Shown in pieces: positions 32,906-45,580 of a stretch of DNA of 64,000 nt. The DNA comes from Cycas panzhihuaensis (Eukaryota; Cycadophyta): the NCBI GenBank assembly GCA_023213395.1, contig CM041465.1, positions 53,203,741-53,267,740 of the forward strand, in the 5' to 3' direction. Made by a program: the position numbers and the translations under genes. The notes beneath the pieces are model-generated. The model was not told where the DNA came from. It did not search any database and saw only the letters and a list, made by a program, of their open reading frames with translations. Positions within the stretch are counted from its first letter, which is position 1. The number at the start of each line of letters is the position of its first letter.

Positions 32906-35900
32906 GATATCGAGCAACACAACACATGACTTGTCATCGTCAGTTCTTTCAAGATTTTGACTCTGAAGTTCATGGTGTTGTACACATGGCTGACAAATCA
33001 TCTCAGCCAGTTGAAGGACTTAGAACTGTTTGCCTGAAATTCCTAGGCCTTCTAGATTTTACACTTGTTGATATTTTATATATTCCTGCTCTAAAGTAGA
33101 ATCTGCTCTCCCTGTCTACCCTTGTCTCTGGTGGATTTGATCTGAGTGTAACTACAAACAATCAAACTCTCTATATCATTCACCCTTCTTCAAATGCTGT
33201 GGTTTTGACCAGAATTCTTGATGGTAAACTTTTTCGCCTAACTGGCTCACCATCCTCTAAAGCCAACTATGTTGATGATGAATTTGTTTTTACCACAACC
33301 TTGACTCCTCAAAAGTTGTCCTAAGCAGCTCTATGGCATGCGTGTATGGGCCATATCAAAATTGATCATTTAAGAGAACTACAAGATACTCTTCCTAGTT
33401 TGCCTAAGTTCCCCTCCAAGCCCTTTAAATGTGAAGCATGTATTATTGCTAAATCTCAAAGATAACCCTTTCCTCGTAGTCAAGGAAAATCTAGCCAACC
33501 TTTGCATCTTGTACACTCAGATATATGTGGTCTTATGCCCATCCCTTCTCTCAAACAGAATTGGTACTATATTACTTTCATTTATGATTTTACCAAGAAA
33601 GTATGGGTTGTTTTTCTTGCAAAGAAAGATGAAGCTTTTTCTATGTTTCAAGCTTTCAAGGCCTGCATGGAAAATGAATCTAGATTTAAGATCAAAATAC
33701 TCAAGACTGATAATGGTGGCGAGTACACATCTAATAAGTTTGAATCATACCTATGTCAACATGGAATCAAACATTAGGCCACTGTTGCAAGTACACCCCA
33801 GCAAAATGGAGTTACCGAGTATATGAACAGGACCATCATGAATATGGCTCGTGCTATGCTGGTATATAAGAATGTCCCTATCTATCTTTGGGCTGAGGCT
33901 ATCTGGACTACTATGTATTGCATCAACACTGTTAGTCCCTCCAAGCTTAGCCCCTCTCCACATGAAATATGGTATGGACAAACCCCTTCTATCTCCCACT
34001 TCAGAATTTTTGGCTCTACTTGTTATGCTCATATTTTGTAGGAACATAAAAATAAGCTCCAAGATAGAGCCATCAAAGGCATCTTTGTTGGATACCCTAT
34101 GGACAAGAAGGGATACAAGGTTTTTATACCTTCAGAGCACAAAATCATCATCACTAGAGATGTTATCTTTGCAAAGACTGAAGATCAATTACTCAGACTT
34201 GACTCCAAGACACCTTCATACCGATTTAATGATGCCACTGAATTTGATATCCAGATTCTAAAATTTATGGGGGGAGATGCTAAACAGTTGCTCAAAATCT
34301 TGGAATCTAACAATAGAGCCTCGAAGGATACAAGCTGTGACTCCAAGCCAATGTGTACACATTCAACACCATCATTTATGAACATCCAAGTTGACAAAGG
34401 TAAAGCCATAGCAGAAGGATCATCTTCTCCAGCATCTGTGGCTAGCCCATCCTCTCCAGCATCGTTAACTTCCTCCATGCCAAATATTTCACATGATCCT
34501 TTTTAGGATTAAAATGAAGATTAAGAGGTTGTGGAAATAAAAACCTCATTCCCAACTCGAGGTTTTCATGAAGCCTACCAACTACACAAGGACATGTAAC
34601 CAGATGAGGTAGGCAAAACTGGCACTAGAAGTGCCCATAGAGCAAGGATGCATGAATCACTTTCCATTGAGCTTAAACCAGCATAACTACATCTTGCTAT
34701 TAATGAAGAGCCCCTAATGTACCAAAAAGCTGTAAAGCATGTAGCTTAGAGAAATGCCATGAATGAAAAGTATCAATCTTTTATTAAGAACAATACATGG
34801 GAGCTTATTGATCTACCACTTGGAAGAAAGGTAGTTCAAAATAAATGGGTGTTCAAAAACAAGTATAGATCAGATGGTACCCTAGAAAAACATAAGGCGA
34901 GGTTGGTAGTAAAAGGATTCACACAAAGGGAAGGCATTGAATACACTAAAATCTTTGCTCCTACAACCAAGTGGCCTACAATCAGAACTCTTATAGCCTT
35001 GGCTACTTAACAGGGTTGGAAAATTCACTAACTCGATGCTAAGACTGCATTTCTCAATGGGGACCTTAAAGAAAAAATTTACATGGCTCAGCTAGAAGGA
35101 TATGAGATTGACAATCAGGAGCATAAAGTTTGCAGGCTCAAAAAGTCCTTATATGGCCTAAAGCAAGCCCCTGGTGCTTGGTTTACTAAGTTGTCTGAAA
35201 GAATGAGGCAACTTGGATATGAAGTTTGTGACTATCAAGATATTAATGCAACATTATTCATCAAGCGCCAAAATGATAAAGTCACTTACCTCTTAATCTT
35301 TATGGATGACATGCTCATAATGAGGAATAGTGAAGAGATAATCAGCCAACTGAAGAAAGACCTTGCTAAAACTTTTGAATTGTCTGACCTTAGGTTAATG
35401 AAATATTACTTGGGAATTGAAGTAACTCAAAAGGATGGTAAAATCTCTCTCACAAGAAAAATATATCAATGATCTTCTAACAAAGTTTCAATTGGAAGGT
35501 GCTCAACTAGTGGATACACCTATGGAGCCTAATATTAAACTCTCAGTTGATGGTGACAATAGGGAGGCATACACAACACTCTATAGGCAACTTGTAAGTA
35601 GTCTCATCTATACTACCAACACAAGGCTAGATATTACATACTCTGTTGGCATTCTTACAAGATTTATGATAAATCCTAAGCAGAATCATTGGCAAGCTGC
35701 AATACAAGTGTTGAGGTACCTAAAGATGACTAGCAAATATGGTTTATTGTATGAACCCAATGTAGAATTTAAACTTTATGTATACACAGCCTTAGACTTT
35801 GCTAGAGATAAAGACACAGGAAGATCTACGTCTGGGTACATAACATTTCTTGGAATAGCACCAATATCATGGAGATCCAGACGGTAGAAGATAGTTGCAG

Positions 35901-36250
35901 ACTCAATTGCCGAAGTTGAGTACATTGCTGCTTCTGAGATAAGCAAGGAGGTGATATGCCTTAGAAAATTATTGAATACATGAAATGCCACCCAAACAAG
36001 TTCTACTAGATTACATGTAGATAATCAATCTATAATCCAGATGGCTAAAAATCTTGTATTTCATGATCGTATCAAACATATAAGTACAAAAGTCTACAGG
36101 ATTAGAGAACTAGTTCATGATGGCACAATTCAACTGGAGTACTTCCCCACAGTAGATTAAGTGGCTGATATCTTCACCAAACCACTAAAGAAGGTGAAGT
36201 TTGAACAGTTCCAAAAGAAACTTGGCCTTAGGGCCTCCATCTCTAACTAA
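32906..36250 (+). pseudogene. pol of copia E: protease end, integrase, reverse transcriptase, RNase H
   Basis: Resumes in the protease (QHMTCHRQFF near 32920, VDILYIPALK near 33080). GAG-pre-integrase His/Cys block around 33340-33470, then the integrase core: LVHSDICGLMPI, LKTDNGGEYTS and the third catalytic block near 33800 (GVTEYMNRTI). RT from about 34700: NKWVFKNKYRSDGTLEKHKA, LDAKTAFLNGDL, LYGLKQAPGAWF and the catalytic FMDDM near 35300. A single-base frameshift near 35455 separates RT from RNase H, which reads STSGYITFLG, LHVDNQSIIQMAKN and ADIFTKPL, ending at TAA 36248-36250. Stops occur throughout. Confidence 0.9.
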
Positions 36251-36670
36251 TTGAAGGAGATGACAATAGGACCATGATACTCTGTCTCATTCGTGAAAAC
36301 CCCTTGTGGGCATAGAAGGACAAGAGTAAGTCTATACTCTATCTCATTCATGAAAACCCCATGTGGGTGTGAAAGGATAAGGGTTGTATCATTTTGGAAA
36401 ATTGGAACCTATGAAAACCTGAAAGGGCATGGGGGATGACCAAATGGTATATGGAGACTGAGCAGATTTTAGCTATAAAATTCATTGTACTGATTGGCTA
36501 TCTGGATACATTTAAAGAGCCGCCTGAGCCAGGTTAGTAGATTAGAAAATTTATGGGTTTTCTTCCCCATGAGGGTTTCCCACAAAAGTGTCATAGTAGT
36601 TTGCTTTGTAAGAGGCTCAAATGAAGACCTCATAGGATAGAATAAAATAGAATGAAATGACCTTCTACCA
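36251..36670 (+). other. 3' untranslated region of copia E with a short direct repeat
   Basis: Contains two copies of about 45-50 bp, near 36275-36322 and 36329-36372, sharing TACTCT.TCTCATTC.TGAAA and CCCC..GTGGG. No gene. Confidence 0.55.
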
Positions 36671-36683
36671 TTAAGAGGGAGAT
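36671..36683 (+). other. Polypurine tract of copia E
   Basis: TTAAGAGGGAGAT directly before TGAAAAGGG of the 3' LTR. Confidence 0.85.
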
Positions 36684-36981
36684 TGAAAAGGGTTAATGAC
36701 ATAAGGTCATTATATTAGTTGATTATTTCAAAAAAGGGTCTAAAGTGAACTTTAAATTAGATCACTTAAGTGAAATATACTTTCATGTGCATTATGTATA
36801 ATTTTGTTTCACCTAACTCTAATGCTCCCTCTCTCAATATAAAAGCAAAAGCTCAATAGAGGAGATTCATTCTTACCTCCCTATTTTATGAGAGCTACTT
36901 TTTTTCTCTCAAGTCTCTCTTGATCCCATGTTTACCTTTGTGTTTAGTGCATGGAGATAAAGAATAGATCCACTCTTTTCA
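36684..36981 (+). repeat. 3' LTR of copia E
   Basis: 298 bp, TGAAAAGGG...CTCTTTTCA, the same length as the 5' LTR; the canonical terminal CA is kept here. Confidence 0.92.
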
Positions 36982-37290
36982 TTATCCACATTGGTTTCCC
37001 TCCATCATAAGGAAAACTTTGAGGATTTCTCTTCTTTCCTTCTGGCCATCCAAGGGTGGAAGGACCTTCCTCTCGAGTCTATAAAGGCTACCCCCTATAT
37101 GCACTCTATCTTCTAGATTGAGGGCTACTTCAAGGTAGTTAGGTATCATTCGCAAGTCCCGAACGTGCGCTCCAGTGCACTGGGTGCCCTGCGTGGTACT
37201 TTCTTTACTTGTAGGTTTTCACCTACACCTTTGATATTATTATCGACCACCATTACTCCTACTGAGCATAGTGATTATCCCATAGATACA
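36982..37290 (+). repeat. 3' LTR of copy B, part 2
   Basis: Continues the LTR across the copia insertion; the TTATC at 36982-36986 is the second copy of the target duplication. It matches D at about 61095-61415 (CTGGCCATCCAAGGGTGGAA, CCCGAACGTGCGCTCC) and ends near 37290 within a short palindrome shared with the end of LTR F. Confidence 0.8.
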
Positions 37291-39378
37291 CATCCACTAT
37301 GCTTGATAGGAATTGAGGTAGTCAATAGCTAAAGATAGGGGTATGAATGGAGACCTATAAGCAAAAGGGAACATAACACAGGGCATTCGTGCATCAGAGC
37401 GTGATTTTAGGACCCGCAAATGGTGCCCAACTACCTCAGAGTAGCTTTCAAATCTAAGAGGGAAGACACACACAGGGGTATCCTGGATGGTCTCAAAGAG
37501 GAAGGTCCTCCTACCCTTGGATGGCTGGAAGGGAAGAGGAGGAACCTCCAATGGAGAGGTTCCTATGACGAAGGAACACAAGATGAAAGGGTATAGGCGA
37601 GGAGCCTAGGACAAATGTAGGTAGGCTTCCCTAGGTTACTTGGTCTAAACAAATCTAATCAAGGGAAGTAGTAAAGAAAAGGGGCTAAAATCTACTCTCT
37701 CTTTCTCTCTTTCTTTCATTCAACAACCAAAGGGATAAGAGAAAAAGAACAAGTGACTTGTATGCATTCAAGCAAGCAAACTAAATGAAGTGCAACTATG
37801 AGTACTTTCAGGTTAGATAGGAGAAAGGGGGAGGAATGTAGTCCCTACTATGCCCTTTTCGTATGAAGAACAAGCATACAACACACTTATGCAAAATAGA
37901 TGCAAGTAGCTAATTTATTTCCCTTTTTTCTTTTATGTGATCTATTAAACAAATACAATAGATTTTAGATAAGAATATAAGAAGGAGAAAGGGTGGATGG
38001 AGAGGGACGATGCATACCTAGGAAGTGTAGTAGTTGATGAAGAACCTCACTTATGTGCAACATATGCCTTCTCGCTAATAGTTGGTGTGTCACCAAGGTT
38101 GGTGTAGAAAATGGAGGCTTCCTTACCTTCCCCTTATAAAAGACAAAGCGAGACAAAAAAGCAAGGAAAGCAAGTAAACATACCAAAAAGTAAGCAAAGC
38201 AAAAGGGAAAAGAAATGTAAAGGCTTACTCGAAGTCAGACATCCTTCCTTTTCATGGATGTTACTTCAAACCTACATCCACAAGAGTCTTTCCCTTCCAA
38301 GAAGGAGTTGCAAGAAACTATATATGCAAATATATGATATGAATGCTAAAAATATTGCATTTTAGATTAGAGTAACTACTACTAGAAATAATTCAGCTTT
38401 CCTCAAAATAAAACCATGCATACCAAGCAAGAAGGGAAAGGGTAGCCTCAGGATGGAAAAACCCTCCACTAAAGGTCTTCCACGCTGCCTCAAAGTACAA
38501 CAAGGTAAGGGTTATATCATAGTCTACAGACAGCCAATAAGCATGAGGATTTATGAAGCAAGATGTAGGAGAGATGCTAAGGTAACAGAGTCGCTATGGA
38601 CAACGAACTACCACAAAAGTCTTACAAAAGATCCTAATGGATACCGAGTAAAGTTAGGGGAATGAAGAAGGCCTAGAAGAAGGCCATGCAGGCCTGGAAT
38701 TAGCATAGCAAGGGATGCGTACGCTAATATCCAACACCCACTCCTAGTTAACTCAAGGAAAGCATGGATGCAGGAGAAGAAGGATAGGAAGGGGTTTGCC
38801 CTTGGGGAGTAGGTCTGATTGGGATGGATCCTGTCTTACTCCCTTCACCCAATCCTTGTGAGTCTTCTCCCATAGCTTTCTTAAAGGAAACCAATGGAGA
38901 AATGGGATGGAAATCAAAGGATACGGATCCAAACATAAAGAAAGATGATCTTTACTATAATGAAAGGGCAAAGGAAAAGGAAAATACACTTTGAAATAAG
39001 TTCTAATGAATAAATACATATAAAATCATGAAAATAAGGCAAAGGGTACCTACTAGGCTGAGTTTAGGGAAGATTTACCTCTATAACCAGCGAGAGAGAG
39101 CATGTCATGTAGGGTTTGCAGGGTATTTCCCTAAGAGGGGCTGTAGAGGACACTTACTGGGCAAAGTTCGAGAAGAACCACAGAAATCTTGCTTAGAAAT
39201 ACTTGGAAGAGAGTCTCCTACCATGAAACAGAGTTGCTGCAAGTAGGTCCTAAGCTGGAATAGTAGGAAACGCAGAGTTACAGGTGCACTTGTTGAGGAG
39301 AGGAGGAAGAGAGAAGAAACATAGTAATAGAGTGTGATGTTGAAGAGACAAGAGATGTGAAATAATGAACTTTTTGGG

Positions 39379-39385
39379 ATTTATA
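39379..39385 (-). promoter_or_regulatory. TATA box of LTR F
   Basis: Minus-strand TATAAAT in GATGAGTATAAATCCC, matching 17328-17334 of LTR B. Confidence 0.5.
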
Positions 39386-39676
39386 CTCATCTCAACCCTA
39401 ATCAAGTGATTAGGGTGTAAATAGGGCTGAGTTGGTCAATTGTCCACGTGGCAATTCTGTGAAAAAAGTGAGAATTGCTATGGCAGATAAAAAAAATAAA
39501 GTTCAACAGTCACACGGTAAACGTTGAGGTATTGCAGTAAACTTCATGGCACCACTTAGTTTATAATAGTGCAAGACTAGAAAGCCAAAATAGAAATGGT
39601 CAAGGTTCTGAGAGCCCTAAAAAGAGGCATGGCAGGCCTAGGAGGAGCTAGCCCTCCTATCCAAATAGCTAGGGAC

Positions 39677-40078
39677 TGGATCATTCCTTCTCAGAACTCT
39701 GGGCTCGTAGAAGTGATTATTAGCAAAAATGAAGCCAAATAACATGAATGCGTAAGCAGATCACAGAAAATAAATCACCCAAAATGAGTATTGAAGTACT
39801 TTCTCCTTTCAAGATATCATACTCAATACATTACGAGTGGTTTAACCCTTTAAATACACAAGTAAGGGTCTTCATCCTTAATGATTCCATTGGTGGCCCT
39901 AGTGGCCTTACATCTTATTGGATGACTTAGCGGTCCATACACATAACTCTATTGGTGGCCCTAATAGCCTTACATCTTATTGGATGACTTAACGATCCAT
40001 ACAAATAGCTTATTAAACCCCTTAATCCTTACATATTGGTGGTTCCCTCTTACTAAGGAAAGGTGAGGTTATGTTACA
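39677..40078 (-). repeat. 3' LTR of C
   Basis: On the minus strand begins TGTAACATAACCTCACC and ends GAATGATCCA. Contains an internal tandem duplication with a 62-bp period (copies from 39889 and 39951, TTGGTGGCCCTA...TCCATACA). Confidence 0.92.
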
Positions 40079-40092
40079 GGTGCCCCCCTTTG
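40079..40092 (-). other. Polypurine tract of C
   Basis: CAAAGGGGGGCACC on the minus strand, directly before TGTAACATAACC of the 3' LTR. Confidence 0.88.
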
Positions 40093-41559
40093 AGACGTTG
40101 AGTCCTCGCAGCGTTGGAGATGAGGATGTTTTTGGATGAACTCTTCTGACTCCCAAGTAGCTTCATCAGCATTACAGTCAACCCATTGTACCAAGTGTTT
40201 AGAAATAGTGTGATTCCAGAGGTGGCACTGGCGACTGGTAAGGATTTTATCAGGAGGAATTGTAAGAATTTGTTCTTCAGAGAGAATGGGAAGGGTTATG
40301 TGGGGTGTAACTTTAGCTCCAAGGTATTTTTTTAGGCAGGACACGTGGAAGACATTATGAATATTAGTATTTGGGGGGAGTTCAAGGGCATAAGCAACTT
40401 CACTAATTTTGTGCAGGATCTTATAAGGGCCATAGTAGTGGGGCCTTAGTTTATGCCCTTGATGGGACTTGAGTGATTGTTGCTTATAAGGTTGGAGGCA
40501 GAGGTATACTAGATCTCCAATATCAAAGGATTGATCGGATCGGTGGTGTTCTGCCAGTTGCTTCATTCGATTTCAAGCACTAGCTAGATTTTGTCGAAGG
40601 GCATGTAAGATTTGATCCATTTCTTGAAGCTTTTGTTGCACAGAAGCTATTCTAAAATTTGTGGCTAGGGTATGGTGAGAAGGTAGGTGGTAGCCATAAA
40701 GAGCCAAAAAGGGGGACATACCAATGGCAGAATGATGGGAGGAGTTATACCAATACTCAGCCAGGGCAAGCTATGAGGTCCACTTAACTTGGTGTTCTAA
40801 AGCAAAGCAACGTAGATAAGTTTCTAAAGTTTTTTTTAGAACCTCAGATTGGCCATCTATTTGTGGGTGGTAGGCAGAGCTCATGTTAAATGAGGTTCCA
40901 ACAGCCTTAAAGAGTTCTTGCTAAAAGGAGCTAGTAAACTTAGGGTCTCAGTCACAAATGATAAATGATGGAAAACCATGGAGGTGAAATATGAATTGGA
41001 CATATAAGTCAACGAGACGGGAGGATGAATATGAGGTGTGCACTGGGAGAAAGTGTGAGTACTTGATTAATCGATCAATGATTACCCAAATGGAGTCAAA
41101 CCAGCGGATGGGGTAGGCCCATGATGAAGTCCATGGCAATATCTTGCCACTTGCCTTGCGAAATATTTAATGGTTGGAGAAGGCTAGGGAGAGGTTTGGT
41201 CTCTACTTTATTTTGTTGGCAGGTGTCACATTCTGATACGAAGGTGAATATGGTGGTCTTCATGTGGGGCCAAAAGAAATCTATGCGAATCTGTCGATAA
41301 GTCTTATTGAAGCTAGAGTGGCCGCCAAAGGGGGACGAGTGGTATTCTGTTAGGATTTTAGGGATACATGAGGAGGAGGGATGGACAAAGATACGATTGT
41401 GGTAGAGGAGGTGATTGTTGAACGTTGACCAACCTTTATGGGTGAGAACGTTTTCCTTCCAATTAGGATAGTCTAGCTGGGCTTGATTATCAACGCATAG
41501 TTCGTCAAGCCAAAGGGGTTGGGGGTTGCTGATGGCATGGAGGCTTGGGTTAAGAATAT
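40081..41559 (-). pseudogene. Integrase with chromodomain of C
   Basis: Zinc-binding region (EYHSSPFGGHSS, CDTCQQNK near 41220). Catalytic blocks MDFIMGLP (41120), ICD at about 40950 after HLHGFPSF, and YHPQIDGQSE near 40860. Then the GPY/F-like module (RPHYYGPYKILHKI). The last 50 residues (HLVQWVDCNADEATWESEEF) match a chromodomain, which in chromoviruses steers integration by binding chromatin. Stops near 41085, 40945, 40800 and 40570. Confidence 0.9.
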
Positions 41560-43033
41560 TGTCATTAGGATGGAGACATGAAAGAGCATCTGCCACTGTA
41601 TTGTCTTTACCTTTTTTATATGCTATTGAGAAGTCAAAGGCTTGTAATCCATGAACCCACTTAGCTTGATCTTCTGACAAGACTGGCTGAGTCAATAAAT
41701 TATGGAGGCTATGATGATCCTTAAGAATAGTGAACTTAAAGCCTAAGAGATATTGCCACCATTTATCAATAGCATGGAGAATAGCCTTCATTTCTTTTTG
41801 ATATGTAGAGAGATGAAGCTCGTGATCTTTTAATTTTCGGCTTTCAAATGCAATGGGATGAGAGTCTTGCATTAGGACTGCACCTAAACGAAACCCTAAA
41901 GCATCACATTCAAGTTGGAAGGGTTGGTTAAAATCAAGAGTGATGAGGACCAGAGTGGAGGTCATTATAATCTTGAGGTGGGAAAATGTAGCCTCTACTT
42001 TGGGAGGCCATTGAAAAGCCTCTTTATGAAGGGGGTTAGTTAATGGGGTGGCAAGAGTAGCATAGTTATGCACAACGCATCGATAAAACCTTGTGAGCCC
42101 AAGAAATGCTCATAGTTGGGTAAGAGTGGTAGGTGTTGGCCACGTTGTGATGACTGATATTTTGTCGGGGTCTACACATACCCATTTTGATGATATGATA
42201 TGACCCAAATATTTGAGTTCTGATTGTTTGAACTCACACTTAGATAGTTTTGCATAGAATTGGTGGTTCTGCAATATTTGAAGAATAATTTCTAAGTGTT
42301 GGATATGGAGATCTAGGCAGGCACTATAAATAAGAATGTCATCGAAGAAAACTATGACAAACTTTCGAAGGTAGGGCCCAAAGATTTTATTCATGAGAGC
42401 TTGGAAGGTTGCCAGGGCATTGCAAAGGCCAAAGGGCATTGCTTGAAACTCAAAATGGCCATGATGTGTGCAAAATGCTATCTTATGACAATCTTGTGGG
42501 GCAATTGGGATTTAGTAGTAACCAAATTGGACGTTTAACTTAGAAAAGATGGTTGCGCCATGGATTTCATCTAGCATGTCATCTATGCGAGGGGTGGGAA
42601 ACTTATTTTTAATGGTAATCTTATTTAATTCCCTATAGTCAATACAGAGGTGAAAAGAGCCATCCTTCTTTGGAACTAAGATAATTAGGGCTACATAAGG
42701 GTTTTTACTAGGTTGGATTATGCCCATGTCGAGGATCTCATTTGTGAGTTTCTCAATTTCATTCTTTTGGAAGTATGAGTTATGGTAAGGTTGAAGGTTG
42801 ATGGGGTCATGGTTAGATTGAAGGTCAATTGTATGAAAGAAACTAAAGTCAGGAGGGGTGGTGGCAAGCAGAGGGGCAAATACTTGTTCATATTGGGTAA
42901 TGACATCTTGGATGCAGGGATGAATTTGTGGTTCGATTTGAATATTATTGAGGCAGACTATATACCTTAGGTGAGATTGAAGATGGCATTTCATACATCC
43001 AGGAGAGACCACTTGGTTAGGGGGGGATTGCAT
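41560..43033 (-). pseudogene. Reverse transcriptase and RNase H of C
   Basis: RT: SSFHLCIDYRELNKITIKN-like block near 42640, FPTPRIDDMLDEI, AMPFGLCNALATFQALMN (about 42435) and catalytic VFFDDILIYS near 42340. RNase H: PFQLECDALGFRLGAVL with the first Asp near 41910, AILHAIDKWWQYLLG, and KKGKDNTVADALS near 41600. Stops near 42510 and 42107. Confidence 0.9.
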
Positions 43034-43639
43034 TCTATAAATTTTGTGGTTTCACCCCATGTGGTCTTTGAAGGCAATGAATGGATTTGTAGGCGAGTTG
43101 TTCGTGCTATAGGTCCTTAGTATTTACAACCATTGAATCCCTAAGATGGCATCAGATCCTCCTATTGATAAGGTATAAAAGTCTAACACCAAAAGGTATG
43201 AGCCAATTTAGACTTGGAGGTTTTTAATAACACCTGCATAATGGAGTTTCTTATACCCTGGTAGAGAACATGTGAAGCCAGTTTTTAGGATAATATATAG
43301 GTTAAGTTGTCTAGCAATTGAAATATCAATGAAGTTAAGCGACGTGCCACTGTCGATCAAGATAGATATTGGAGTCTTGTAGAGAATGCCTCTAACTCTT
43401 AGGTGTTCAGGGTAGGAGGAGGTGGTGACAACAGATATAGATACTTCAGGTTGAGGGTCTGGTGTAGGATCATCATGGATTTTATCATTAGCCTCCTGGT
43501 CAGAGTCAGAATCAGAGGGATCATCAGGGGAGAGGGATGGGTTAATTGAGAAAACCATATGCCGTGCTTTGTAAAAATAACCATGCTCGGAAGTCCACTT
43601 TTCTGTATACTGCATACAAAGGCTCGCCTCAAGTCAACA
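43034..43639 (-). pseudogene. Protease of C
   Basis: Active site ILIDSGTSLNFID near 43330-43370 with an intact Asp-Ser-Gly, preceded by a Ser/Asp/Pro-rich linker (DDPSDSDSDQEAND). The DAILGIQWL block follows near 43140. One stop near 43208. Confidence 0.85.
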
Positions 43640-44740
43640 TTGTGCTTCAGCTTGAGAAATCTGGACTCTTTTGGTGGATGTATCCTCATTCTGGCAATCA
43701 ATAGATGGTCGAGAATCATCCTGTCATGGTCGAGGATGTGTGAAGTCAGCTTGAGGACGAGAGGCATCGTCAAATCAAGGTCGAGGTCACTGGAGGTCTA
43801 CTTGTCGAGTGCGTGAGAACCAAGAGTTATCCCATCGAATGGTTGAGGGTTTGTCTGCTACAAACTCAACTTCTACTGCACGGGCCCACTTGAAATCTTC
43901 CTTAAGGGAGTAAATTGCCATTGTCTTTAATCTCATCTAAATACGGTCTTGGAGTCTTGCCACATAAATATCAATCACTGTTTGTTTGTGTAAGTTTTGG
44001 CTTTGTGGTGTACAGTTGTATAAAGTTTGAAATTCATCCGTGTAAGCTTCTACAGTTGATGTCTACTTAAACTGGGTGAGTTGTGTGAAAAAATATTGAC
44101 TCCATGTATCTTCATATTACTCGAAGAAACAACTAGTGAAGTGGGACCAAGTTTGGTGAGAGGGATATTCCTACTTCCACTAGTTAAACCAATGGTAAGC
44201 TCGACCCTCTAAATAAATGGAAGTGTATAAGAGTTGGTCCTCTTCTGACATCGGGTGGAGAGTAAAGTAGGATTCTAACTTATTAATCCAGCTTCGAGTG
44301 CACTCTCTATTCACGTCTGGATCAAAGGTAGGAATGTTGATCTTATGGTGGAAAAATGGCTATCTTGGTGGAGAACCTCCTATATGTGTATTACTTCCTA
44401 GAGAAGGGGGAGGTTGGTTGCCCATTGAGGTAGAAGCTCCTGTGCTTTGTGGTTGGGGTGATACCCACTGTTGAAGCAGTTTGATAATCTCTTTCCTGGT
44501 GTCGTCCAGGTCAGATTTGGTAGGCATGATACTGAGTTCATCGCTAACCTCTATTTTGAAGTTAGACAAATCATTGGTCAACTCATAAATTTTTTTGTTT
44601 GATTTTTTACCATTAGAGTTGAAGAAAGGGATTAAAGAAGTGGGAGTAAGTAGAAAGAAGGGAAAGAATGAAGTGGGACAGATTCGAGAAAGAACGGTAT
44701 ATAAGAATAGGGAGTTGCTATATGGGAAAAGAGGGGGCAA
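43640..44740 (-). pseudogene. gag of C
   Basis: Possible start at 44740; a short coiled-coil N terminus (TNDLSNFKIEVSDELSIM), then the gag core: INKLESYFTLHPMSEEDQLL, HWFN, then WSHFTSCFFEYYED, TQLTQFKQTSTVEAYTDEFQ. No clear zinc knuckle is left. Four or more stops. Confidence 0.8.
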
Positions 44741-45023
44741 ATAAGGGAATGTGGGGTCTATAGCCTATTGACTCCAAAATTACATAAGCAAGATATTTAG
44801 TCCACTAGAAAGAGCACAAAAAACTTATCCAAATGGGATGTATGAGTTTTAAGGTGAATTTCGAGTGGTGGGGCCCACTAGTGGCCCGGGTTCAAAAGAG
44901 TGAAAATTGGGGTGTAGACTAACCTGGTGCAAAATGACCCTTACGAGATGCTGATCAAATTGAGGTATATGAGTTATAAGGTTTCTTTTTTTTTTTGCAC
45001 TGTGAGCAAGATCTAAGTAGAGT

Positions 45024-45050
45024 TTATATATATATATATATATATATATT
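45024..45050. repeat. (TA)n microsatellite
   Basis: About 13 TA dinucleotides, followed by a long pyrimidine tract. Confidence 0.9.
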
Positions 45051-45580
45051 CCTTCTTTGCTCTCTCTTTTTTCTTTTTTCTTTTCTTTTGCTTTTTTCTT
45101 TTTTATTTTTTTTTCTTCTTTTTTTTTTTTCAGAGGCTTGACTGTTCTGACAAGTTTTGAATTTAGGCAGTTAGTGGCTTGTAATTAAGACTAGGGCAGC
45201 GGAAGCAACGAATGATCAGATGTGTCCTATCCACTGTAGAATGAGGTGTGCTTAGTCTTATAGGTTCGCAACAAACTTCGATGCGTGTTCAGGGCAGGTA
45301 ACTTTGTAGCACTAACCGCTAACCACTATACTGCAAGACTTCAACGACCGATAGGTTACCTACGCTAGGGACGATTTTAGAATCCTAAAGGGGTCCTCCT
45401 ATATACCTGAAGGTATGTGGAGGCACACTTCTGTAGCCAGGTTCTGTCTAGGGCTTGGTTCAAGAGTATTATCTCGAGTCCTTCACGCAAGGGCCAGCAA
45501 AGCCATGATGCGCTTAGCCAGGATGATAGATGCCTATGATCTTTAAAGACCCCTGGTATAGGGTCTCTACCTAACTACTT

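Larger units (their letters stand above)
19118..36981 (+). mobile_element. Ty1/copia retrotransposon E with nested G
   Basis: Bounded by 298-bp LTRs and a perfect 5-bp target duplication, TTATC, at 19113-19117 and 36982-36986. Without G (22239-32905) it is about 7.2 kb, a normal length for copia. Order gag, protease, integrase, reverse transcriptase, RNase H confirms copia. My hand alignment of the LTRs finds about 25 differences in 298 bp, mostly transitions, so it is old. Confidence 0.93.
7161..37290 (+). mobile_element. Tat-type Ty3/gypsy retrotransposon, copy B (with nested insertions)
   Basis: Holds the end of gag, protease, reverse transcriptase, RNase H, integrase, hairpin unit, antisense PMD-like gene, aRNH, polypurine tract and a 3' LTR of about 2.79 kb once the nested copia element E (19118-36981) is removed. 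The 5' LTR and most of gag are missing: the element begins abruptly at the inverted LTR edge at 7160. This is the most complete view of the family's internal region. Confidence 0.85.
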
